From Rhizobiaceae bacterium (GTDB taxonomy: Bacteria > Pseudomonadota > Alphaproteobacteria > Rhizobiales > Rhizobiaceae): a DNA stretch of 64,000 nt. A program made the position numbers and the translations under genes. Location: contig JARGOX010000005.1 in NCBI GenBank assembly GCA_029233925.1, positions 62,001-126,000 of the forward strand. The letters run 5' to 3'. Position 1 is the first letter of the stretch. Each line of letters opens with the position of its first letter. Shown one piece after another: positions 1 to 7,392 of the stretch. The notes below the pieces were generated by a model that did not search any database, had not been told where the DNA came from, and saw nothing but the letters and a program-made list of their open reading frames with translations.

Positions 1-520
1 ATGTTCCTTCAGGGTTTGAGCGAAGTTTTTTAAAAGCATCAATGACCTGGGCGTCCTGCATAGGATGCGGCGGGCGGGCGCTGATATGGGAAAAGCCCAG
101 TTGGTTCAAAAGCTTCATCACATGGCGTTCGCTATAACGCACACCAAAGCGGGCCTCGATAACCCGTTTCAGATCAATTGCACGCCAACGCACAACACCA
201 TCTTTTTCCAGATCCGGGCCTGCCGCGACAATTGTATCCAATTCCTCCAATTGATCATTGCTTAATCGAGACTTGCGGCCGGACGATTTGTGGTTCAACA
301 AACCATCCGGCCCCATGTCATTAAAGCGATGCACCCAATCTCGAAGGGTTTGACGATCCATACCGCCGACAATGGCTGCATCTTTGCGGTTCATGCCATC
401 ATAAATGGCTGCAAGTGACAACAAGCGCCGCGCCTGATTGGCATCCCTGCTGCGGCTCGCAAGAAGGCGAAGGTGTGCAGCATCAAAGTCTGATCGAATA
501 ACAGTTCCTGTACGTCCCAT
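1..520 (-). mobile_element. IS630-family transposase, N-terminal part, cut by the window edge
   Basis: The reverse strand from the ATG at 520 encodes an IS630/Tc1-mariner type N-terminus: a helix-turn-helix (MDRQTLRDWVHRFNDMG), a linker rich in Lys/Arg, and a winged-helix segment ending in VRYSERHVMKLLNQLGFSH, which are the DNA-binding domains that precede the DDE domain. The DDE domain lies beyond base 1. At a run of six A (reverse strand, 26-31) the frame continues as LRSNPEGT, whereas the +1 frame reads FAQTLKEH, which looks more like the usual IS630 sequence after AFKK. This is either a frameshift mutation or programmed slippage. The element inserted beside or into an IS21 remnant at 626-843. 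Its inverted-repeat end was not located with confidence. Confidence 0.85.
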
Positions 521-625
521 GGCTATTTCCTCCCATGCAACACTTGAATCAGAAACCAACAAACTTGGAAAATCACAAATGAGTCAACAAATCCAACGGT
601 TGGTATAATTTCAGGGGGATTACCG

Positions 626-781
626 TTCAACCGTTACCTGAAGGAGAGTTTTGTCTGGCCGCTGGAAAGCATGCTCAAGCCGCAGGGGTTGATCCTGGAT
701 GCCGCCACCGCCAATGCACAGGTCGGCATCTGGATGCGGGACGTGAGATATATGACGTCTCCGCGCGAATTGGCCTGCTAA
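626..781 (+). pseudogene. IS21-family istA transposase fragment
   Basis: A short open stretch reads FNRYLKESFVWPLESMLK, then a TANAQVG motif and WMRDV. This matches the part of IstA after the integrase core where family members read FNRYL, then TAN and WL-EVA. Homology stops after WMRDV, and the frame ends at 779-781. The rest of istA and all of istB are missing. Since the element's right terminus follows directly at 790-843, this is an IS21 copy with a large internal deletion. It has no start codon and cannot be functional. Confidence 0.6.
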
Positions 782-789
782 ACTCGAAA

Positions 790-843
790 GGGTGGGTCAA
801 ACTTCAATCGGCCAAATGGGTCAGTTTTGAACCGGCGTTGACA
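790..843 (+). repeat. IS21-type right terminus ending in TTGACA
   Basis: The 54-bp segment begins GGGTGGGTCA and ends CCGGCGTTGACA, with the internal block GTCAGTTTTGAACC. Terminal sequences of IS21-like elements end in this way, with short GGGTCA repeats. A diverged 54-bp relative in the same orientation lies at 5374-5427. The stop codon and about 12 last codons of the glycosyltransferase on the opposite strand lie inside this terminus. Confidence 0.55.
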
Positions 844-3800
844 ATCTGTTCACGGCGCGCTTCATTCAGAGGTTTTACCTTCTTATATGCAGCGTCCAAT
901 TCTGCCTGACGACTTTCTGCTATTGAGGCAACCGCTGGCGTTCTATAAATAGAGGTCAGCTTGGGAACCATGACGAACATTCCATAATTAGCATAACGAT
1001 CCCATAGATTCCAATCCTCAAGGTGGTCAATCTGTACGTGGAATCCGCCTTCTTCATCATACAGTTCTCGACGGAAAAGAACGCACTGAATAGGAATAAA
1101 GTTCGTCGTCTTCAAACGTTCTCGTTCGAAGACGTGGCGATGGTCCGGGTGGAGAGAATGGCAGATTTCTCGGTACCCACCCTCATCGTCAAAAGCTGTC
1201 TGCACATCCCAACTAAGCGCATAGGCCGCAGCTAGATCGGATGACGTATTCATTGTCCGCACTAATAGCTCTACATGATCGCAGAACAGAAGATCGTCAT
1301 TGTCGAGGAACAGAATCAGCTCGCCATTGGCATTTGCTAACCCACAGTTTCCTGCCTCTGAACGACCTTTACCATTCGATTTGATATAGCGCAGGTTGCA
1401 CCCATAAGCTTCGGCCACATTCTCGACCAACTCGCGCGCAAAATCGGTTCTGTCCTCAACTATAATATGCTCAATGTTGAAGTAGCTCTGGTTTAAGACT
1501 GCGGCCAACGCCTCGCGCAGAATGCCAGTCTTGGGGCCAAAAGTCCGCGTAATAATACTTACTTTTGGTTGGTTACCTGCCGGTTCGGATGAATCTATAG
1601 GCACCGTGGCACCGTCACGCGCGAATACATAATCAAAACCGGAAAACGGGAAATCGGCAGTATTTTTGGGTTTAAATACCGTGCGGAAATGATCTTTTTT
1701 AGCGATGACCTGACGTTGAGCGTTGATCATGCTCGCCCGACTTTTGGGGCTGTGCTCTTTCGCGAGTACATCATCCAAAAGCCGTTCACCCTCCTGTCCC
1801 GCCTCATCTCCGCCATATCGGTAACGCAGCAAAACATTCGCGGCCAGAGAACCCGACAACTGGTTTGGCCTGAGCGTTGTATCATGTAGGTCAACGAAAT
1901 GTGTCACAGAAATTTGAGGCAAATAGCGCAATGTCCAGCCTTGGCCTCGTAAGCGATAAGACAGCTCGACATCTTCACCATACATGAACAACTTATGATC
2001 ATAACCACCGACATCTATGTAAGCTTCGCGCCGGAAAAGGATGCAGGCGTGACTGTTCCAGATGGCCTCTAGTGTGACGGGGTCGTAATATTTTGGGTGC
2101 TCATAAGGGCACTGACGCAGCTCCCATGCGGCAACATCCGCACGATCTGCCATTGCCGCCCGCAGAGCACAAGTCAGGGTGTCATGATGATACCTAAGAT
2201 CAACATTAGTCACCAAAACGAAGTCGTCGATAAGTGTTCGGATTGCGTAATCATGGCCAGCACCAAAGCCCAGATTTGGGCGAAAATGCAAAGTGAACGA
2301 CGCGTACTGATCACCAAATTCACCTTCATGTTCCTGAATTAAGGATACAGTGTCGTCCTGCGATCCATGATCGACGATTGCGACATTCAACCGTGATAGC
2401 GGAAAGCCCTGTTGGCGCAGCGAGGAGAAGAAGCCCGGCAGCCAGCGCGATGAATTATAGGTGACGATGGACAGCCCAACTGTTGGACCGTCAGGATCCG
2501 CACGCTTCTTGTCTCGGATCGCGCGTACCATTGACACGTGCCAATCAGATAACAGAACCTTATTACGTTTTGCTGCCATTCGGTTTATGTAGTCTGCAGC
2601 ACTCGCGGCAATCGTCGGCTGTGTGGTGAGATGATAGCCATTTGCCTTCAACTCACCAAGTTTCGTCAAAAATCCACGCATACCGCTATTACGTATTGTC
2701 CGCGTGCTTGCGCCAATAGCAGGCCAGACTCCGCCGATCATGGCAACCGCGGATTTGATCTTGAAAATATTATCAGGAATCACACGGAAAGCTCGTCCTA
2801 GTCCCCTAAAAGGGGCGGTCATCCGCCAGGATCGTGAAGATCGGAAATCGCGGGCTTGCGCTTCAAGTATGCCGTTAAACATCGCATCGCTTCTAGCAAA
2901 CTTCTCTTCAAAATATTGTTTCAATGCATCGCGTTCGGATTGCATATCGGCCTTAATTTCCGCAGTTTCGGCTTCGGCGACCGCGGAGAGCTCCTCGGCT
3001 TCGCGCTGCGCTGCATCCAATGCGGTAGAGACTTCGGTAAGGCGTTGTTCGACCTCGTTGCGTGCCGCAGTTTCGGCTCCGGCGACCGCGGAGAGCTCCT
3101 CGGCTTCGCGCTGCGCTGCATCCAATGCGGTAGAGACTTCGGTAAGGCGTTGTTCGACCTCGTTGCGTGCCGCAGTTTCGGCTCCGGCGACCGCGGAGAG
3201 CTCCTCGGCTTCGCGCTGCGCTGCATCCAATGCGGTAGAGACTTCGGTAAGGCGTTGTTCGACCTCGTTGCGTGCCGCAGTTTCGGCTCCGGCGACCGCG
3301 GAGAGCTCCTCGGCTTCGCGCTGCGCTGCATCCAATGCGGTAGAGACTTCGGTAAGGCGTTGTTCGACCTCGTTGCGTGCCGCAGTCTCAAGCGCATTGT
3401 TTCGCTGCTTAATTGCGTTCACCAACACGGGCACGGCGGCATTTATTTGATTTCGGACTTCATCTATTCGCGTCTGAGCATTTGATGATGCCGGATCAGC
3501 CTCAAGTTCGCGCAGCGCTTCATAAACGATCCGGACCCATTCCATCATGGTAGGAGTACTTTCCAGCTCTTTCCCGTTTATCTGATGATGTCGCTCGGCA
3601 AGGTTGAGGAAATTCTCCACGGCCCGCCGTATGCTCTCTGGTTCTTGAGGCAGCTTAATCTTGCCATAGCGCTCTATGTCAGTGAGAATGCCCTCCCAGT
3701 CGGACAAGGTTCTATCATAAGATACGAAGACGCGCTGCAGGTCACGGGTGGCTTCCTCCGCTTCAAGCGTATGCTCTAACCAGAGCATCATGGCGTCGAT

Positions 3801-4316
3801 TTGGGTACGACCTTCCGGCCAGCTATCCCGCGCTTGCAATGAGCGCGCTACCTCAAGAGGGTGCCGATAAGCTAATATCGGCACGACATTGTAGTTCAAC
3901 TCTTCCAACGCAAACAAGTAAGGCGTAGCTAGCCTGCAAATGCGCGGATCTTTTATAACGAGGAGTTCTTGATCACCGAACTCAGCCTTAAGAACCCTCT
4001 TGAGATCAGCCTGAATAATTTTGCGCTCGAGAATGGTCAGCTTATGCCATTGTAGAGGGCTCCAGTCAAACCATGAAAGGCCAACAGATTCTAGAATCCG
4101 CTCGTTAGTCAACACAAGCTCCTGCGACTCCCAGTGGCCGGTGTTGTTTCCTGCGGTGGATGCAATCATTGAATGTGGAAGCGATGCTCCCGCGAACGAT
4201 AGAAGACGTGTCAAGGCGCTGGTCCCAGAACGGTGCATCCCCAAGACAAGCAGCGCAGTAGAGGAATTTGTGGTTTTTTGCTGCGCTGTGCCTCTATGTG
4301 AACTTCCTTTGACCAC
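804..4316 (-). CDS. Giant sulfotransferase / coiled-coil / tandem GT2 glycosyltransferase
   Basis: A multidomain enzyme of about 1,170 residues, likely acting at the cytoplasmic face in surface-polysaccharide assembly and sulfation. Domains in order: a PAPS-type sulfotransferase with the P-loop LGMHRSGTSALTRLL and a 3'-phosphate motif RHPLEVARSL; a coiled coil made of four 35-residue repeats (about residues 312-452); a short SWRMTAPFRGLGR stretch; then two GT-A/GT2 domains starting at GLSIVTYNSS and KVSIITRTF. GTG at 4316 is chosen as start because GGGAG lies six bases upstream; the frame opens at a TTG at 4346. The C-terminus is abnormal: the last codons are encoded by the IS21 end, so the native tail is lost. 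The acceptor glycan is unknown. It resembles the architecture inferred for the split genes at 7389-10982. Confidence 0.85.
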   Translation of the reverse strand: MVKGSSHRGTAQQKTTNSSTALLVLGMHRSGTSALTRLLSFAGASLPHSMIASTAGNNTGHWESQELVLTNERILESVGLSWFDWSPLQWHKLTILERKIIQADLKRVLKAEFGDQELLVIKDPRICRLATPYLFALEELNYNVVPILAYRHPLEVARSLQARDSWPEGRTQIDAMMLWLEHTLEAEEATRDLQRVFVSYDRTLSDWEGILTDIERYGKIKLPQEPESIRRAVENFLNLAERHHQINGKELESTPTMMEWVRIVYEALRELEADPASSNAQTRIDEVRNQINAAVPVLVNAIKQRNNALETAARNEVEQRLTEVSTALDAAQREAEELSAVAGAETAARNEVEQRLTEVSTALDAAQREAEELSAVAGAETAARNEVEQRLTEVSTALDAAQREAEELSAVAGAETAARNEVEQRLTEVSTALDAAQREAEELSAVAEAETAEIKADMQSERDALKQYFEEKFARSDAMFNGILEAQARDFRSSRSWRMTAPFRGLGRAFRVIPDNIFKIKSAVAMIGGVWPAIGASTRTIRNSGMRGFLTKLGELKANGYHLTTQPTIAASAADYINRMAAKRNKVLLSDWHVSMVRAIRDKKRADPDGPTVGLSIVTYNSSRWLPGFFSSLRQQGFPLSRLNVAIVDHGSQDDTVSLIQEHEGEFGDQYASFTLHFRPNLGFGAGHDYAIRTLIDDFVLVTNVDLRYHHDTLTCALRAAMADRADVAAWELRQCPYEHPKYYDPVTLEAIWNSHACILFRREAYIDVGGYDHKLFMYGEDVELSYRLRGQGWTLRYLPQISVTHFVDLHDTTLRPNQLSGSLAANVLLRYRYGGDEAGQEGERLLDDVLAKEHSPKSRASMINAQRQVIAKKDHFRTVFKPKNTADFPFSGFDYVFARDGATVPIDSSEPAGNQPKVSIITRTFGPKTGILREALAAVLNQSYFNIEHIIVEDRTDFARELVENVAEAYGCNLRYIKSNGKGRSEAGNCGLANANGELILFLDNDDLLFCDHVELLVRTMNTSSDLAAAYALSWDVQTAFDDEGGYREICHSLHPDHRHVFERERLKTTNFIPIQCVLFRRELYDEEGGFHVQIDHLEDWNLWDRYANYGMFVMVPKLTSIYRTPAVASIAESRQAELDAAYKKVKPLNEARREQIVNAGSKLTHLAD
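2961..3380 (-). repeat. Four 105-bp in-frame tandem repeats encoding a coiled coil
   Basis: Units start at 2961, 3066, 3171 and 3276. Each is 105 bp and encodes 35 residues (ETAARNEVEQRLTE then VSTALDAAQREAEELSAVAGA), exactly five heptads. The units look identical at DNA level except for a G-to-A type change in the unit at 2961, which turns AVAGA into AVAEA. A partial match continues at 3381. Near-perfect identity implies recent expansion or ongoing homogenisation. Because 105 is divisible by three, other frames also stay open here; these are not genes. Confidence 0.95.
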
Positions 4317-4416
4317 TTTGATCTCCCAAAATCTCTTAGTGTCCAACCCGAAACTAATTGAGTGATATCAGTCCTTTGTGATTCATTCGGATTGCAAAGA
4401 TTCGAAGGAGGTCACT

Positions 4417-4608
4417 ATGGGTTGGACGAATATCACTCGTGGACGATATGAGCGCATTGACGGTCGCTATGCAAGTGATTGCAGTGATGTTGAATGGTCG
4501 TTGATTGAGCCTTTCATGCCAGCAAGGAAGGTAACGGGTCGCCCGCGATCGACCAGATTACGCGATGTTTGGGATGCCATCCAATACATGGCCTCCACCG
4601 GTTGCGTT
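4417..4608 (+). pseudogene. IS5-family transposase N-terminal stub
   Basis: After a good ribosome site (GGAGG at 4406-4411), the ATG at 4417 begins MGWTNITRGRYERI, then RYASDCSDVEWSLIEPFMP and a GRPRSTRLRDVWDAIQYMASTGC block. This is the N-terminal DUF4096-type domain of IS5-group transposases, where family members read DLTDEEW, then LREV and Y-ASTGCQWR. Homology ends at the TGC near 4605, and what follows is unrelated. The DDE catalytic domain is absent, so this is a truncated relic. Confidence 0.8.
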
Positions 4609-4693
4609 TTTGAAGTTTTGCAGATCATTGAATGCAAAAGGCTATTGCATTTTATTCAACCAAACGGTTGATTTAAGTAGTGGGAAAATACCG

Positions 4694-4972
4694 ATGCCAT
4701 TCAGAGGATCGAAGCCAGGGGAGCGCCGGGGCGGCAGACCGAAAGGTGTTCCCAATTAAACCACCGGGCTACTCAAGAACGCTATTCTCAAGGCTGCGGA
4801 GAATGCAGAGGGTGACGATTTGGTGGAGTACCTGACCAAACAGGCGATTGAAAACCCCGCGCAATTCATGACATTGCTTGGCAAAGTGCTTCCCATGCAA
4901 GTGACAGGCACTGATGGCGAACCGATCAAACACGCCATCAAAGTCACAATTGTTGATTCCAAGTGCCATAAC
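4694..4972 (+). pseudogene. Phage packaging-type small protein with a nonsense codon
   Basis: The frame from 4694 reads MPFRGSKPGERRGGRPKG then VPN, stops at TAA (4757-4759), and continues in the same frame as TTGLLKNAILKAAENAEGDD and LLGKVLPMQVTGTDGEPI. From memory, alphaproteobacterial prophage and small-terminase-like proteins carry the order GRPKGVPNKTT, then LLKDAI and LLGKVLPMQV. The stop is therefore best read as a Lys codon AAA changed to TAA. Recognisable sequence ends near 4972. It lies in IS debris, with no other phage genes visible. Confidence 0.5.
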
Positions 4973-5187
4973 CCTTCAAAAAGACTCCAGGATTTTGGGC
5001 AGTCATGCCCTTTACGCCCCCATAGAGGCATGCCTGACGCGGTTCGCGGGGAAAATTAGAGGTATTAGCCGAAAAAGGCAAAACGCGCTGTGTGAGGTTG
5101 TATGGGGCTAAACGTGCGATGGTATTCCAACCGTCACACGCGCGGAAACTTCCAAAGCGGCAATCCTGGATCGATCGGCACAGGCCT

Positions 5188-5298
5188 TTATCGCATTTTA
5201 GCAGCTTTTGCCGTCGCAAGCCGTTGAGCCTCAGAAATCTGCTCTGGCGTCATTTGGCGCGCGACTATGTCCCTGTATTCTGCCGCCAAACCCATGAA
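5188..5298 (-). pseudogene. Possible C-terminal tail of a Sel1-repeat protein
   Basis: The reverse strand reads RFMGLAAEYRDIVARQMTPE followed by QISEAQRLATAKAAKMR and a stop at 5190-5188. Sel1-like repeat proteins often end with a similar RD-x-x-A-xx-MTP-x-QIxEAQRLA motif. No upstream start or repeats remain, so at most this is a relic tail. The match rests on one motif. Confidence 0.3.
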
Positions 5299-5373
5299 CC
5301 GGCATAGGAATTAGCATCCAAAAATTACAACGCCCGCGTGAAATCAGATCGCCTGCTGCCTTTGCATCATAAC

Positions 5374-5427
5374 GGGTGGGTCACTTACAAATGCTGAAAC
5401 CGGTTCAGTTTTAAACGCTCATTGACA
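5374..5427 (+). repeat. Second IS21-type terminus, same orientation as 790-843
   Basis: Begins GGGTGGGTCA, contains GGTTCAGTTTTAAACG and ends CATTGACA. Length (54 bp) and spacing match the copy at 790-843, while roughly a third or more of the bases differ. No transposase gene is attached. It suggests an older IS21-type insertion or a vestigial end. Confidence 0.45.
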
Positions 5428-5721
5428 CGTTGCAAAAATAACGCAACCAAAGCGGCGCACGCATCAAATGGATGTTCACAACCGAACGCGCAAGGGGCAA
5501 AACGCTTTAATCGAAGCGCAGCTGATCCATGATCCATCGGCGTTCCGACTTAGCCCGCATTTCTCACCCCATAGTTTTTTGAGTGCCTCATTCCCGGTGC
5601 CAACAGATTTTCTGTGGGCGGGAATCTGAGGACGCGCTTGGCCGTTACCGCGTCTTGCGGCATTGGTCGTTGTAGCGATGTAACCTCTATTGTTTTCAGG
5701 AAGGGCTCAGATCCGGCGGCG

Positions 5722-7118
5722 TCATCGGGCCGCAGCGCATATTCGGGCGTGGGCCAGTGCAAATTCGTCGGCATAGGGACAGGCCGAAGCCATGGCGACC
5801 TTGATACGGCGCACGGAGATGCGAACCTGGGCGCCGATTTTCAGCAGTTTCAGCCTGATCGAGCCGCAGGTGGTTTCGGCAAGTCGGGTGTGGACGAGAG
5901 CGATGCGACGCAGGGCGCAGATCAAAACGTAGGCGAACGAAGCGAGCCAAAGCCGCAACTGATTGGCCCGCATGGTGTGGGTGCTGGTGCGGTCGGCATA
6001 CAGGTCGAGCTGGCACTCTTTGATACGGTTTTCCTGTCGTTGCTTAACATGTCGCCGCGGGCGCAATAGAGATCCTCGTAAAGTGCGCGCGCTGCCCCGC
6101 GCCAGGGTTCGAGCGACGTTACGATGAAGCGGGGATTGGAGCCTTTGAGCGTCCATTCGGCCTTGCCGATCACCCGTCTTCGGCGTGACCAGCTATCTTT
6201 TGTCGACCACATGAAGTCTCGGAACACACGCGCCGGCTTGCCACTTTCGCTGCAGGCAACACCAGCTTCTTCCATGGCCGGTGCAATCGCCTTTTCCAGA
6301 CGCCGATTGCGCGCCAGGCCGAAGATATAGTCGATATTGTTGGTTTCGCACCAGTCCATCAGGGCGTCGCGGGCAAAACCGGAATCCGCCCGCAGGATGA
6401 TGCGCACATTCGGCCAGGTCTTTCGGATGCGCGTGACGATCCGCCCGACTTCCTCCTGCGATCCCTTGCTGGCGTCGATGTCGGAAGGCCGCAGTCTGGC
6501 AGCCAGAAGATGGCGACCGCAGAAAATGTAGAGAGGAAGAGTGCAGTAGCAGCCATAGTAGCCATGGAAGAACCGGCCTTCCTGATGGCCATACAGCGGA
6601 TCATCGGTGGCGTCGAGATCGAGCACGATTTCTTCTGGCGCCTTGTCGTGCGCCTCCATGAACAGGTCCACGAACAGAGCTTCCGCCGCGGCCTTGTCAT
6701 AACTGATCTTGTGGTAGCGTGTCGGCGTCCCGACCCGGCCGTGCTCCAGCCGGTTCAGCGTCGACTTGCCCGCCAGGACAGCACAGTCGGATCGCTTCGG
6801 CCTCAAACGTTCCGACAGCAGCGCCAGTACCGGATCGTGGCGAAGGGTGTCGTGATCGTCGACGTCCTCGTATCCCAACGCGATTGCCGAGATGCGCTGT
6901 GCAACCAGCGTGCGCACGCAATGAACTGTGAGATCTGGATTGCGGTGATCGACAAAGCAGGAGGCGACCCGGTCGAACAGGCCAATCGCCTTGTCGGTGT
7001 GGCGCAGCAGCAGCGCGCCGGCATCCGAAGTAATCGCTCCGCCATCAAAAGCAGCGACAACTTTGTGGCCGTCAAAGCCTTCAAATTCGATCTGATTAGA
7101 GATACAGTGTGTTTGCAT
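5722..7118 (-). pseudogene. IS1380-family transposase, frameshifted near its C-terminus
   Basis: The ATG at 7118 starts MQTHCISNQIEFEGFDG, followed by the VVAAFDGGAITSDAGALLLR block, the conserved IS1380 DDE start. DLDATDDPLYGHQEGRFFHGYYGCYC and ILRADSGFARD supply further catalytic-domain motifs. The frame is intact to GDM (about 6048) and then goes out of register. The missing C-terminus (ENRIKECQLDLYADRTSTHT, then NQLRLW and RLKLLKIGAQV) continues in another reverse frame down to a stop at 5722. A 14-bp insertion at 6034-6047 between the ATG and GAA codons accounts for the shift. The intact protein would be about 460 residues. A CCCGCATTTCTCACC-like end lies near 5553-5567. Confidence 0.85.
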
Positions 7119-7190
7119 CGGACCCCATCCTGAATTCTGACAAGTCTTTGTTGCAAAAGTACTTTACCAGAATTCCGGGGCCGATGCATC
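7118..7190. repeat. Imperfect inverted repeat upstream of the IS1380 transposase
   Basis: GCATCGG, CCCC and GAATTCTG at about 7117-7140 are mirrored by CAGAATTC, CGGGG and CCGATGC at about 7171-7190, around a 30-bp centre. It may be part of the IS1380 left end or an operator over the transposase promoter. The exact element boundary is not resolved. Confidence 0.4.
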
Positions 7191-7203
7191 TACTTCTATG
7201 AGA

Positions 7204-7392
7204 TATGCGCCTTAGGTCCGGAGCAGAAAACGGATCGCCGTTCACCCATCGCACCTGCGGATGATCAGCAAAAACGGTATCGCTCTGAACGCCCACGCGT
7301 GAAAAAATGCTCACGGAATGTCCGCTTGCAAGCAATCGGGTGCCTATGGCCGTGCCGATGAAGCCCCGCCCGCCAATGATTGCAATTCTCAT
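7204..7392 (-). pseudogene. NAD-dependent epimerase/dehydratase, truncated by IS1380
   Basis: Starts at ATG 7392, overlapping the stop of the upstream glycosyltransferase (ATGA), so the two were translationally coupled. MRIAIIGGRGFIGTAIGTRL is the Rossmann GxxGFIG nucleotide-binding motif of extended SDR sugar-nucleotide epimerases, and WVNGDPFSAPDLRR follows. After about 63 residues the sequence becomes IS1380 5'-flank (ISHRSRCIGPG) and runs to a stop at 7096. Some 250 residues including the YxxxK site are lost. It probably made or modified a nucleotide sugar for the same glycan. Confidence 0.75.

Noticed and set aside
2961-3380. Possible CRISPR array
   Set aside because: Repeats are 105 bp, contiguous and coding, with no spacers.
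2704-3485. Long open frames on both strands across the 105-bp repeats
   Set aside because: Unit length is divisible by three, so every frame stays open; only the minus frame joins sulfotransferase and glycosyltransferase domains.
5418-5500. IS630-like C-terminal motif (RIKWMFTTERAR)
   Set aside because: Only a dozen residues match from memory, stops lie on both sides and it overlaps the IS21-type end; too weak to call.
5550-5774. Short ORFs downstream of the IS1380 transposase
   Set aside because: They are non-coding flank of the element and have no recognised domain or ribosome site.
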